Made by a program: the position numbers and the translations under genes. From assembly GCA_964353855.1 (NCBI GenBank), contig CAYGWX010000003.1, forward strand, positions 1-64,000: a stretch of DNA of 64,000 nt, written 5' to 3'. Shown here piece by piece: positions 1 to 7,541 of this stretch; positions within the stretch are counted from its first letter, which is position 1; every line of letters starts with the position of its first letter. The notes under the pieces were generated by a model. The model saw only the letters and a program-made list of their open reading frames with translations. It searched no databases and was not told the origin of the DNA. This stretch comes from CAYGWX01 sp964353855 [NCBI: uncultured bacterium] (GTDB lineage: Bacteria > Edwardsbacteria > CAYGWX01).

Positions 1-5
1 TCCCG

Positions 6-40
6 TCGTAGCGTAGCGGAGATCCCGATGTATCGGGGCG
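6..40 (+). repeat. REP-like palindromic element, copy C
   Basis: The core is CCCGAT-N2-ATCGGG, a perfect 6-bp inverted repeat, preceded by an AGCGTAGCGGAGAT-type flank. Two related copies lie inside coding regions at 981-1019 and, on the other strand, 14375-14413. This copy is non-coding and lies just upstream of a broken gene. It is followed by a GC-rich stretch and a CCCCTC...GAGGGG hairpin near 91-110. Confidence 0.65.
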
Positions 41-103
41 GAGCCTGCCCCGGCGAGCTTTAGGCCGGGGGCGGGAATCCAGAATTTTTATCCCCTCTAT
101 TAA

Positions 104-265
104 GAGGGGGCCAGGTCAGTGAAGGCTTGGCTCAAAGGTACGGCCAACAACGGGCTCATTCTCCGAAGGATTCCCGGGGAGGGCGATCTCTTCAAGGTGG
201 ACGGGAATGCCTTGAAGATCGCCTTTTCTCAGGCAAAATTGGTCGTGCTTTACAGTCCACAGTAA
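104..265 (+). pseudogene. C-terminal remnant of a DNRLRE-type (CBM96-like) domain protein
   Basis: From 119 the frame reads VKAWLKGTANNGLILR and continues about 30 residues to KLVVLYSPQ and a TAA at 263-265. This matches the typical last third of a DNRLRE domain (V.AW..G..NNGLLLR ... LVV.Y), an adhesive beta-sandwich found at the ends of large secreted proteins. An in-frame stop at 101-103 and repeat DNA upstream (1-110) remove the rest of the gene, so it is probably a truncated leftover rather than a small gene. The family call rests on this short match only. A strong hairpin follows at 282-311. Confidence 0.5.
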
Positions 266-281
266 CCTTTTCCAGAAAGCA

Positions 282-330
282 CAAAGGGGACGCCAAAAGG
301 CGTCCCCTTTGCTAGGGCCGATAATTTTTT
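282..330 (+). terminator. Hairpin terminator after the DNRLRE remnant
   Basis: A perfect 13-bp stem (CAAAGGGGACGCC, 282-294, with its complement at 299-311) closes an AAAA loop. A run of seven T lies about 14 bases further on (to 331), so the hairpin is clear and its terminator role likely. It separates the remnant from the promoter at 404. The rest of 312-576 holds that promoter, heptamer repeats and no convincing gene. Confidence 0.6.
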
Positions 331-403
331 TGCGAATTATATAAGGGGTTGGTTATCTTTGGCTTAGCCTATTCCTCCTGTCTTGTAACCTGGACTTGTG
401 AAG

Positions 404-431
404 TTGACAAAATGCCGTTTTTGCGCATAAT
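404..431 (+). promoter_or_regulatory. Sigma70-type promoter for unknown protein A
   Basis: TTGACA (404-409), a 16-base spacer and CATAAT (426-431). It would give the gene at 577 a leader of about 140 bases that contains the heptamer repeats at 526-560. Confidence 0.5.
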
Positions 432-525
432 TAAGGAGAGACAAAGGATAATTTCAGCCTGGTTCCTTGTTTCACTTTCCTCTCCGGTCTTTCCTAACGT
501 ATTGGTTATCAAAGGGGTTGAGGGT

Positions 526-560
526 TTCTACCTTCTAACCTCTAACTTCTAACTTCTTCT
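526..560 (+). repeat. Period-7 degenerate tandem repeat (TTCTAAC family)
   Basis: Five consecutive 7-base units of the type TTCTAAC (526-560) with single-base differences. The unit is the reverse complement of the GAGGTTA/GTTAGAA heptamers at 14914, 62525 and 62600. It lies in the leader of the gene at 577, ending 16 bases before the start codon. Confidence 0.75.
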
Positions 561-576
561 TTTACTGGAGTTTATC

Positions 577-1281
577 ATGGCTAAGCTTGACTCGCCGTTT
601 GGTGCCAAGAAGGTTTCAGGGAGGATCGGGGATGGGTTTGTGATGTCTTCCTGGCGGGGGATTCCGTATATCCGGCAGAGGGTGATTCCGGCCTATCGCA
701 CCTCGGAGAGGCTGGAGCGTGTCCGAGGGTTCTTTGCCCGGCAGAACCGTCGCTGGATGGGCCTCAGGGAGACTGAGCGCGAGGCCTGGAGGGTATTCTG
801 CGAGAGGAGGCGTATTCTGGGCCAGCCTAACGTGATTTTTCCCTCCTATTCCTCATTGGCTCTGGACGCAGGGCTTCCTGAGCCCATTCTTCCACCCCGG
901 TCCAAGAGGCCTCTGCCACCTGGTCTTGCCCTTCAAATGGAGGACGACAAGGTCGCCGTCTCCTGGGATGTCTCCCGCCTTATCGAAGCGCAGCGAAGAT
1001 CCCGATCTATCGGGACGCCTCAGGCCTCACGCCTTACGGCTGTCATGGACTTGTGGTTCTGGTCCGGGCGTTCCTCGCTCAATCCCCATCCCCACGTTTT
1101 TAAGCACCTCGTCTATCTTCCCGTTTTCTCGGGAAAGTTTCTGTTTCAGCCCAAGAAGCCCCGTTTCGTATCCGGCCTGAGGTCCCAGGCCTCCGGGACC
1201 AAGTACTCCTTCCGCGCCCGGGTCATCCTTCCCGATTCCAACCACAGCCGCTTCTCTGCCGCGACCCTGATCAGGGAGTAG
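577..1281 (+). CDS. Uncharacterised protein, copy A of a paralogous pair
   Basis: A 234-residue protein of unknown function. ATG at 577 follows TACTGGAG. It is clearly paralogous to the minus-strand protein at 14148-14831. Shared blocks are SSWRGIPYIR near residue 25, a W-x-GL...ER-EAWR block near 65, LALDAGLPEP near 90, DLWFW near 155, and a C-terminal RARVILPDSNH..FS block. The N-terminal SWRG.PY.R and R.F...W..L...EREAW pattern resembles small proteins often found near phage-like or surface-structure genes, but I cannot name a family. It has no signal peptide or membrane segment. A REP-like palindrome (981-1019) is translated within it around residues 135-148. The compensated frame after the palindrome suggests the protein is still selected. 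Confidence 0.6.
   Translation: MAKLDSPFGAKKVSGRIGDGFVMSSWRGIPYIRQRVIPAYRTSERLERVRGFFARQNRRWMGLRETEREAWRVFCERRRILGQPNVIFPSYSSLALDAGLPEPILPPRSKRPLPPGLALQMEDDKVAVSWDVSRLIEAQRRSRSIGTPQASRLTAVMDLWFWSGRSSLNPHPHVFKHLVYLPVFSGKFLFQPKKPRFVSGLRSQASGTKYSFRARVILPDSNHSRFSAATLIRE
981..1019 (+). repeat. REP-like palindromic element, copy A (inside the coding region)
   Basis: Begins TATCGAAGCG and contains CCCGAT-CT-ATCGGG. The coding frame reads it as codons beginning ATC GAA GCG. The paralogous gene has the same element at the same place but reads it as TTA TCG AAG. Confidence 0.75.
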
Positions 1282-1295
1282 TAGGCCTGTGCACC

Positions 1296-1350
1296 GTGTA
1301 GGCAGGGTGTAGACAGGGTGGAGATAGGGTGTAGCCAGGGTGGAGGTAGC
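1296..1350 (+). repeat. Period-11 tandem repeat, five units
   Basis: Five back-to-back 11-base units (1296, 1307, 1318, 1329, 1340) of the type GTGTAGACAGG, each differing at 1-4 positions, with the period exact throughout. It is the first of two different period-11 arrays in the gap between the unknown protein and the M1 peptidase. Confidence 0.85.
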
Positions 1351-1369
1351 TCGTGCAGTCTGCCTGCAG

Positions 1370-1413
1370 TCCTCCTCCTGTCCGCCCCCGGTCCTCCCCC
1401 GGTCCTCCCGTTC
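1370..1413 (+). repeat. Period-11 tandem repeat, four C-rich units
   Basis: Four 11-base units (1370, 1381, 1392, 1403) of the type TCCTCCCCCGG. The sequence is unrelated to the neighbouring array at 1296 but has the same period. A tRNA-T-arm-like string follows at 1428-1440 and is not a tRNA. Confidence 0.8.
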
Positions 1414-1450
1414 CCTGCCCATAATACGGGTTCGATTCCCTTCCTCTGCC

Positions 1451-1480
1451 TTGACGGAAGCCTCCAAGTCGTGCTATAAT
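1451..1480 (+). promoter_or_regulatory. Sigma70-type promoter for the M1 peptidase
   Basis: TTGACG (1451-1456), an 18-base spacer and a consensus TATAAT (1475-1480). It predicts transcription from about 1487 and a leader of about 50 bases. Confidence 0.7.
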
Positions 1481-1536
1481 CAAAGCTCAGGCTTGCCTTT
1501 AAAGCCTATCGACCCTTGATAAAAAGGAGCATTGAA

Positions 1537-3552
1537 ATGGCAAAAAATTTGATGATAGCGGTTCTCCTTCTAATTCTCGTCGGCTCGGCCGGCGCCTACC
1601 ATCCCCGCAACCCCGAGGGCAAGTTCTTGACTCCTGGGCAGTGGCAACGTTTGACGATTCCTGCCGATTCGGTCCATTCCTTCGATGTTCGCCATTACCG
1701 CCTGGACCTCGCCCTGGCCATGACCTCCGGGGCGTATACCGCGCGGGAACGGGTCGCCATCAAAAGCCGCGTGGCCAGCCTGGATTCATTCAGCTTGTTC
1801 ATGAACGCTCTGGTCTGTGACTCCGTGAAGCGTGGGCCGGTTCGGCTATCCTTCGCGACCCCGTCCAACTGGCTTACGATCACCTTGGATACCCCTCTGC
1901 CCAACGGCGATTCCACGGCGGTAGATGTCTTCTTCCATCGAAACTCCGGGACCGCGAACCAGGGGTTCTACTGGTACGCCCGGAGCGCCCAGACCCTGGC
2001 CAATCTGGCCTACACTACGACCGAGCCCTCGGACTCCCGATACTGGTTTCCCTGCTGGGACGAGCCTTATGACAAGGCCGAGCGCGGCTGCCAGATCAAT
2101 ATCACGGTCCCGGATACTTTCACGGCTTGCTCAAATGGTCTCCTGGACAGTGTGACAACCAATGTTTCGGCCCGAACCAAAACCTTCTGGTGGACCCACC
2201 GCTATCCCATCTCGACCTATCTCATGAACTTCGCGGCCTCCAAGTACTCCACCTGGCACCAGGACTTTGTCCGCGCTCCAGGGGACACCGTGGAGAGCCT
2301 GTACTTCATCTGGCCGGCGGATTCCGCCCGCTCGGTCACGGCCTTTCAGAACGTGCCCGACATGCTGTCGTTCTTCTCGCGCCCGGATGTCTACGGTCCC
2401 TACCCTTTTGATAAATACGGCATGGTGGCGGTGTACCCCTTCGTCTGGGGCGGGATGGAGCACCAGACTATGACGACCATCCACCGCAGCTGGCTCAGTG
2501 GCAGCGACTGGGGGATCTCCCACGAGTTGGCCCATATGTGGTGGGGAGACATGGTGACCTGCTTTACCTGGCCGAACATCTGGCTGAATGAAGGCTTTGC
2601 GACCTATTCCGAGGCCCTGTACATGGAGCACCAGCAGGGTCACGCTTATTTCATCAACGAGATGAACAGCTATGCCCAGGACTTTTTCACAAGCGATACC
2701 AGTTACCGCTTTCCAATGTACAACCCCCCTTCCGCCTACCTCTTCGATTGGGGCACGATTTACTGCAAAGGGGCCTGGGTACAACACATGCTGCGCTATG
2801 TGGAGCACGACACGACCTCAACACACGGCCTCTTCTTCCAAGCCCTCCGGGCTTACGGGGACAGCCTGAAATACGGGACCGCTTCGATGGCGGACTACCA
2901 GCGGATTCACGAGCGATTCTTTGGGCAAAACCTGTCCTGGTTCTTTAACGAATGGGCCGTCCTGGCCGGGTATCCCCGGTACCTGGTTAACTGGTACGGG
3001 GTGTCTCAGCCCCCGAACTGGCGAATCGTGGTGGACATCTCCCAGAGCAACGGGAGCGGAGCCCCGCCTGTGTTCCACATGCCGGTGGAGATTCTGTTCC
3101 ACCTCGCGGGCAAGGACACCCTGGTGCACTTTCCCATCAACGCCTCTCCCCAGCGCAACGAGTTCATCGTCTCGGCCCAGCCCCAAAGTGCGGTCTTCGA
3201 CCCCAACTCTTGGATTCTGAAGAAGGTGATCATGACCAGCGGAGTGGAGTTGGCGACCGGGGCTTCCGGGTCTTTAGGTTTTCGTTTCGGACAAAACACT
3301 CCCAATCCCTTCCAGACCTTGACCGAATTCTCCTACAATCTTCCCGCCGAAGGACCCGCCCGGCTTTGCGTTTATGACGTCCTGGGGCGAAAGGTTAGAA
3401 CCCTCTTGGATGGCCGGGAGAAAGCCGGTACTTACCGGATCACCTGGGACGGGCGTGATGACCGGGGGAAAACCCTTCCTGGAGGGGTCTACCTCTGTCG
3501 TTTTGAGGCCGATGGCCAAAGCCTCATCCTTATAGCCGTCAAGGTCCGTTGA
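1537..3552 (+). CDS. Secreted M1-family metallopeptidase with C-terminal sorting domain
   Basis: Zinc aminopeptidase-like protein of 671 residues, expected outside the cytoplasm. Start chosen at ATG 1537 because AAGGAG lies seven bases upstream; a TTG at 1516 has no such site. Residues 1-20 form a signal peptide. Catalytic features are GGMEH at 305-309, HELAH at 329-333 and NEGFA at 351-355, giving the classic HExxH-x18-E zinc site (E352). GxMEN is changed to GGMEH. Around 590-671 lies a FlgD-like/Por-type sorting domain (YDVLGRKVRTL, WDGRDD.G, GGVYL..F), which suggests export and surface attachment by a type IX-like route. It probably degrades external peptides, which fits the amino-acid catabolic genes further on. 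Alternative: an inactive M1 homologue, but all zinc ligands are present. Confidence 0.9.
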   Translation: MAKNLMIAVLLLILVGSAGAYHPRNPEGKFLTPGQWQRLTIPADSVHSFDVRHYRLDLALAMTSGAYTARERVAIKSRVASLDSFSLFMNALVCDSVKRGPVRLSFATPSNWLTITLDTPLPNGDSTAVDVFFHRNSGTANQGFYWYARSAQTLANLAYTTTEPSDSRYWFPCWDEPYDKAERGCQINITVPDTFTACSNGLLDSVTTNVSARTKTFWWTHRYPISTYLMNFAASKYSTWHQDFVRAPGDTVESLYFIWPADSARSVTAFQNVPDMLSFFSRPDVYGPYPFDKYGMVAVYPFVWGGMEHQTMTTIHRSWLSGSDWGISHELAHMWWGDMVTCFTWPNIWLNEGFATYSEALYMEHQQGHAYFINEMNSYAQDFFTSDTSYRFPMYNPPSAYLFDWGTIYCKGAWVQHMLRYVEHDTTSTHGLFFQALRAYGDSLKYGTASMADYQRIHERFFGQNLSWFFNEWAVLAGYPRYLVNWYGVSQPPNWRIVVDISQSNGSGAPPVFHMPVEILFHLAGKDTLVHFPINASPQRNEFIVSAQPQSAVFDPNSWILKKVIMTSGVELATGASGSLGFRFGQNTPNPFQTLTEFSYNLPAEGPARLCVYDVLGRKVRTLLDGREKAGTYRITWDGRDDRGKTLPGGVYLCRFEADGQSLILIAVKVR

Positions 3553-3581
3553 TTCCCAATCTTTATTACTGAAAAGGAACC

Positions 3582-4721
3582 ATGCTGAGCAGAGAACAGG
3601 AGGCTTTTCGGGCCGAGATCAGGGTGTTCTGCGAGCGTGTCCTCGCCCCCGCAGCGGATGAGATCGATAAGGAGGAGAGGTTTCCAAAGGAGATCCTCCA
3701 GGAGATGGGCAAGAAGGGTTACCTGGGGATTCCCTACGACAAAAAGTACGGGGGCGCGGGTCGGGATACGGTCTGCTACGCTCTCGGCGTGGAGGAGGTC
3801 TCCCGGGTCTGCGGCTCCACGGGACTGACCATGGCCGCTCACACCTCCCTTGGTGCGGCGCCCATATACCTTTTCGGAACCGAGGAACAGAAGGCCAAGT
3901 GGCTGCCCCGGCTGGCTTCCGGTCAGGCCCTGGGGGCCTTCGGGTTGACCGAACCCGGGGCAGGCTCGGATGCCGGGAGCACCAAGACCACCGCCGTCCT
4001 GGACGGCGGAGAATGGGTCATCAACGGCTCCAAATGCTTCATCACCACGGCCGAAGTGGCCGAGTTGGTGATCATCACGGCCGTAACCGAGAAAGGGATC
4101 GGCACCAGGGGCATCTCCTCCTTTTTGGTGGAAAAGGGGACTCCCGGTTTCACCATCGCCAAGCGGGAGAACAAGATGGGGGTGAGGGGCTCGATCACCA
4201 ACGAGCTGGCTTTTACCGACTGCCGCATCCCGAAGGGGAACCTCTTGGGCGCGCCCGGGCAGGGCTTCAAGCAGTTCATGCAGATCCTGGACGGGGGGCG
4301 CATCTCCATCGCCGCTATGGCTGTGGGCCTGGGCCAGGCCGCCCTGGATTACGCCGCCCGCCATGCCAAGTCCCAGACCGTGGACGGGAAACCACTGGCC
4401 GAGGAGCAGGGCATCCAGTTCCTCCTGGCCGATTTGGCCACGGAGCTGGAGGCGGCCCGGCTGTTGGTTTACGATGCCGCCCAGCGGAAGGACGCCGGGA
4501 TCAAGTTCACCAAGCAATCGGCCATGGCCAAGCTCTATGCCGGCACGGTCGCCATGCGGGCCACGACCCAGGCCATGGATATCATCGGGGAAGCTGCTGG
4601 CTCCAGGAACCTTCCCCTGGAGCGGTATTTCCGGGACGTGAAGCTCTGCGAGATCGGGGAGGGGACCAGCCAGGTCCAGAAGCTCGTCGTCTTCCGGGAG
4701 ATTCTCAAGGAGATCCTGTAG
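3582..4721 (+). CDS. Acyl-CoA dehydrogenase (short-chain/butyryl type)
   Basis: FAD enzyme of 379 residues, the normal family length, that forms the alpha,beta double bond of acyl-CoA and passes electrons to electron-transfer flavoprotein (etfBA are at 52.5 kb). The FAD/substrate signature AFGLTEPGAGSDAG lies near 121-134. The expected catalytic glutamate is E360 in GEGTSQ, the short-chain arrangement. ATG at 3582 follows AAAAGGAACC. A GTG-started dehydrogenase follows after seven bases, so they are probably co-transcribed. With the thiolase and hydroxyacyl-CoA dehydrogenase at 6.3-8.4 kb it could work in butyrate-type metabolism in either direction. Chain-length preference cannot be read from sequence. 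Confidence 0.9.
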   Translation: MLSREQEAFRAEIRVFCERVLAPAADEIDKEERFPKEILQEMGKKGYLGIPYDKKYGGAGRDTVCYALGVEEVSRVCGSTGLTMAAHTSLGAAPIYLFGTEEQKAKWLPRLASGQALGAFGLTEPGAGSDAGSTKTTAVLDGGEWVINGSKCFITTAEVAELVIITAVTEKGIGTRGISSFLVEKGTPGFTIAKRENKMGVRGSITNELAFTDCRIPKGNLLGAPGQGFKQFMQILDGGRISIAAMAVGLGQAALDYAARHAKSQTVDGKPLAEEQGIQFLLADLATELEAARLLVYDAAQRKDAGIKFTKQSAMAKLYAGTVAMRATTQAMDIIGEAAGSRNLPLERYFRDVKLCEIGEGTSQVQKLVVFREILKEIL

Positions 4722-4728
4722 GGAGACG

Positions 4729-5505
4729 GTGCCTTTGAGAGAGGCTGGGGAGCTTCGGGGCAAGGTCGCTCTGGTGACCGGTTCCACCGGGGAGGGCATG
4801 GGCCGGTCCATCGCCCTCACCTTGGCGCGGGAAGGGGCGGGGATCGTTTTGAACTACGGCACTGGCCGACCCGGAAACCAGAGGAAAGCCGGGGAGCTCA
4901 TCGGGATCATCCGGAAGATGGGCTCGGAGGCCGTTGCCATCAAGGCCGATGTCAGGGCTCCGATGCAGGTCAAAGCCATGGTTCGTGAAGCTGTGAAGCG
5001 TTTCCGAGCGGTTCATATACTGGTCTTGAACCATTCCGGGGGATGGAACGTAAACCAGGACCTGGCTACGATGGACCCCAAGCGCTGGCAGAAGACCGTG
5101 GCCGCGGAGCTGGATGGAACCTTCAACTGTCTGCGCTATATCCTTCCCTTGATGCACAAGCAGAAGTGGGGGAGGGTCATCAGTCTTTCCTGGAACGCCC
5201 TGTGGACTTGGAGGAATCCTCCTTACGACTACACGGTCGGCAAAGCCGGAGCCCAGAGGTTACTTTTCATGCTCGTCCGTTCGGAATGGAAGCACGGTAT
5301 CACGGTGAACTCCATTGCCCCGGGGTATCTGAAGGGGTTCACCCTGAAAGAAGCCTTGGAGGCCGTAAAAAACCAGACCTCTCATGTCCGCCGGACCCGG
5401 TCTACGCCCCAGGATGTGGGCGAGGTCGCCGCCTTCCTCTGTTCCGACCAGGGACGGTACCTGACCGGCGGGACCATCGCCTTGGCCGATAACCAACTCC
5501 CGTAA
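4729..5505 (+). CDS. Short-chain dehydrogenase/reductase (FabG-like)
   Basis: Rossmann oxidoreductase of 258 residues. GTG start at 4729 with TAGGGAGA just upstream. The cofactor loop VTGSTGEGMG lies near residue 17 and the catalytic Y-x3-K is YTVGK near 170, preceded by a Ser in ISLSW. The usual NNAG is replaced by LNHSGG. The C-terminal half (SIAPG, FLCSD, LTGG) is that of 3-oxoacyl reductases. It follows the acyl-CoA dehydrogenase closely, so it may act on a hydroxyacyl-CoA or a related alcohol. The substrate is unknown. The true fabG of the fatty-acid cluster is at 49143. Confidence 0.85.
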   Translation: MPLREAGELRGKVALVTGSTGEGMGRSIALTLAREGAGIVLNYGTGRPGNQRKAGELIGIIRKMGSEAVAIKADVRAPMQVKAMVREAVKRFRAVHILVLNHSGGWNVNQDLATMDPKRWQKTVAAELDGTFNCLRYILPLMHKQKWGRVISLSWNALWTWRNPPYDYTVGKAGAQRLLFMLVRSEWKHGITVNSIAPGYLKGFTLKEALEAVKNQTSHVRRTRSTPQDVGEVAAFLCSDQGRYLTGGTIALADNQLP

Positions 5506-5514
5506 CTATATACA

Positions 5515-6000
5515 ATGGAAGAGGTATTCCAACCTAAGTTCGACTGGTGGATGAAGACTATCATCCTGGGTCTTTTCGGGATGGCTGCCTTTTTGGGTTA
5601 CATCTTTTTTGTCGAAGCCCATTTGACTTACGAAGGCCTGTTTCCCCTTGGAGTTCTCCTGTTTGTTATCTATTTGATAACCTCTACAAAATATACCCTC
5701 CGATCTAAAGAACTCGTGGTCGTCTTTGGCCCTTTCAGGTTTCGCTATCCCTTTTCTACCATCATTTTGGTCAGGCGTGGCTCGGCCTTCGGCGACCTGA
5801 ACCAACCCGTTTCAGTGAACTTCACTTTCTCCACAGACCACCTGATCATCCTTCTAAAGTCCGGGGTGTTCCGCGCCGTGAGCATCTCTCCCCGGGACCA
5901 GGGGAGGTTTCTCCGATTGCTCGCCACGAGAGGGGTGAAGGTGGAAGGGCCAATCCCCGGTTTAAACCCTACCCGCCCTTCCTCTGCGTTTAAGTGGTAG
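5515..6000 (+). CDS. Small membrane protein with bacterial PH-like domain
   Basis: 161 residues with two adjacent hydrophobic segments (about 15-35 and 40-58), then a soluble beta-rich part beginning TSTKYTLRSKELVV and containing PFSTIILVRRG. This layout is that of bacterial PH-domain membrane proteins (DUF1200/YyaB-like). The function is not known. ATG at 5515 lies nine bases after the dehydrogenase stop with no good ribosome site, so it may be translated by coupling. Confidence 0.6.
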   Translation: MEEVFQPKFDWWMKTIILGLFGMAAFLGYIFFVEAHLTYEGLFPLGVLLFVIYLITSTKYTLRSKELVVVFGPFRFRYPFSTIILVRRGSAFGDLNQPVSVNFTFSTDHLIILLKSGVFRAVSISPRDQGRFLRLLATRGVKVEGPIPGLNPTRPSSAFKW

Positions 6001-6024
6001 ACCTACTTTAACCTCCCTCATCCC

Positions 6025-6054
6025 TTGACAGTAAGTTTTGCATCGTGGTAGAAT
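6025..6054 (+). promoter_or_regulatory. Sigma70-type promoter upstream of the thiolase operon
   Basis: Consensus TTGACA (6025-6030), an 18-base spacer and TAGAAT (6049-6054). Transcription from about 6061 would give an unusually long leader of about 260 bases. Confidence 0.7.
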
Positions 6055-6060
6055 AATAAT

Positions 6061-6310
6061 GTGAACCTCTTCACAATCCTTCCTGCGCATAAGGACATCC
6101 GATCTTGCACTTAGGTGACTTTCATCTCATTTCCCTCCTGGACAGTTATTTCCACTCAAGCAGGACAATGGAAGGTACAATGCGGAGAGTGCCGAGGGAC
6201 GAGGAAGGGTGAAAGTCAGAGGGCAGTCATCACGGTTTGAGGGCCGATAGGGATGAACGCTTTTTCCGAGCAAACGACAGCCCCATTTCAATCACCACAT
6301 TAAAATATCA
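6061..6310 (+). promoter_or_regulatory. Structured 5' leader of the thiolase operon
   Basis: No gene is visible in 6001-6322. A small hairpin GTGAA-cctc-TTCAC opens the leader at 6061-6074. A perfect 9-bp long-range helix pairs TGACTTTCA (6116-6124) with TGAAAGTCA (6210-6218). Inside it, TCCTG near 6136 can pair with CAGGA near 6161, and CGGAGAGTGCCG near 6183 forms a short hairpin, so a multi-arm fold is possible. I recognise no known riboswitch class. The ribosome site (AGGAGGATCGAGC) lies directly before the ATG at 6323. A simple unregulated long leader is the alternative. Confidence 0.4.
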
Positions 6311-6322
6311 GGAGGATCGAGC

Positions 6323-7510
6323 ATGACCAGGGAGGTAGTGATCGCAAGTGGAGCGAGGACGCCGGTAGGTAAGTTCCTTGGCGGGTTGGCTTCCTTAAAG
6401 GCCGCGGATCTGGGAGCCATCGCCATCAAGGAGGCCCTGAAACGGGCCAAGACCGAGCCCGGGGAAGTGGACGAGGTCATCTTAGGGCACGTCTGCCAGG
6501 GGGGCGTGGGACAGGCACCGGCCCGGCAGGCGCTTATCAAAGCCGGAATCCCCCCGAGCGTCGGGGCGGTTGCCGTGAACAAGGTCTGCGGCTCGGGGCT
6601 CAAGGCCGTGATGATGGCGGCCCAGGCGATCAAGGCCGAGGACGCCGAGGTCATCGTGGCCGGTGGCCAGGAGTCCATGTCCAACGCGCCCTATTACTAC
6701 TTCAACGGGCGTACCGGTCAGAAGTTCGGAAACCAACAGCTCGTGGACGGGCTGATCATGGACGGGCTGTGGTGCTCTTTCAACAACTGCCATATGGGAA
6801 TGCTCGCGGAGTTCACCGCGGAGAACTCCAAGATACCGCGGTTCGAGCAGGACGAGTACGCCTACAAAAGCCACATGAAAGCCGTGACCGCCATCAAGGA
6901 GGGTAAGTTCCGGGCCGAGATCGTCCCTGTGGAGATTCCCCAGAGGAAGGGCGAACCCATTCGGGTAGAAACGGATGAGTCCCCTCGGGCGGACACTACC
7001 GTGGAGGCCCTGGCCAAGCTCAAGCCGGCATTCAAACCGGACGGCGGGACGGTCACGGCCGGGAATGCACCCGGGATGAACGACAGCGGAGCAGCCCTGG
7101 TAGTCATGTCCCTGGACGCGGCCAAGAAGAAAGGGATCGTCCCCCTGGCCCGGATCGTGGGCTACACAACCGGTGGGGAGGAGCCCAAGCGGTTGTTTTA
7201 TGCCCCGATCATCGCCGTGCGCAAGCTCTTGGACAAAGTGGGGTGGAAGATCAACGATGTAGATCTGATCGAGGCTAACGAGGCCTTCTCGGTCCAGGCT
7301 TTGGCAGACGGCAAAGAACTGGGCTGGGACTGGAATAAAGTCAACGTACACGGCGGGGCAGTGGCTATCGGACATCCTATCGGAGCTTCCGGAGCGAGGG
7401 TGTTCATTACTCTGCTTTACGCCATGAAAGACCGCGGAGCCCGGAGGGGCCTGGCGACCATCTGCCTGGGGGGTGGAAACGCCGTAGCCATTGCTGTGGA
7501 AAGGATGTAA
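6323..7510 (+). CDS. Acetyl-CoA acetyltransferase (thiolase)
   Basis: Condenses two acyl-CoA (typically acetyl-CoA to acetoacetyl-CoA) or cleaves 3-ketoacyl-CoA; cytoplasmic. 395 residues, standard length. The catalytic residues are visible: nucleophile C89 in NKVCGSG, H351 in [10 protein letters not shown], and C381 in CLGGGNA. ATG at 6323 has a strong AGGAGGA site. A TTG-started hydroxyacyl-CoA dehydrogenase follows after 31 bases. Together with acyl-CoA dehydrogenase and EtfAB these make most of a butyryl-CoA/beta-oxidation spiral. No crotonase gene is in the window. Confidence 0.95.
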   Translation: MTREVVIASGARTPVGKFLGGLASLKAADLGAIAIKEALKRAKTEPGEVDEVILGHVCQGGVGQAPARQALIKAGIPPSVGAVAVNKVCGSGLKAVMMAAQAIKAEDAEVIVAGGQESMSNAPYYYFNGRTGQKFGNQQLVDGLIMDGLWCSFNNCHMGMLAEFTAENSKIPRFEQDEYAYKSHMKAVTAIKEGKFRAEIVPVEIPQRKGEPIRVETDESPRADTTVEALAKLKPAFKPDGGTVTAGNAPGMNDSGAALVVMSLDAAKKKGIVPLARIVGYTTGGEEPKRLFYAPIIAVRKLLDKVGWKINDVDLIEANEAFSVQALADGKELGWDWNKVNVHGGAVAIGHPIGASGARVFITLLYAMKDRGARRGLATICLGGGNAVAIAVERM

Positions 7511-7541
7511 GAAATAAACTACCCTGGAAGGAGGGCCAACT

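Noticed and set aside
127-315. 62-residue frame MAQRYG...
   Set aside because: A different frame of the DNRLRE remnant and its terminator hairpin; the recognisable protein signal is in the other frame.
349-552. 67-residue frame upstream of unknown protein A
   Set aside because: TTG start with no ribosome site; it spans a promoter and the heptamer repeats, and the product resembles nothing known.
926-1180. Alternative 84-residue frame inside unknown protein A
   Set aside because: It only shows that the palindrome keeps several frames open; the paralogue supports the longer frame on both sides.
1296-1413. Possible CRISPR array
   Set aside because: Units are 11 bases, directly adjacent and without spacers; no cas genes are present.
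1428-1440. GGGTTCGATTCCC, identical in form to a tRNA T-arm
   Set aside because: No matching acceptor, D or anticodon arms can be drawn from the 70 bases upstream, which are period-11 C-rich repeats; at most a chance match or tRNA fragment.
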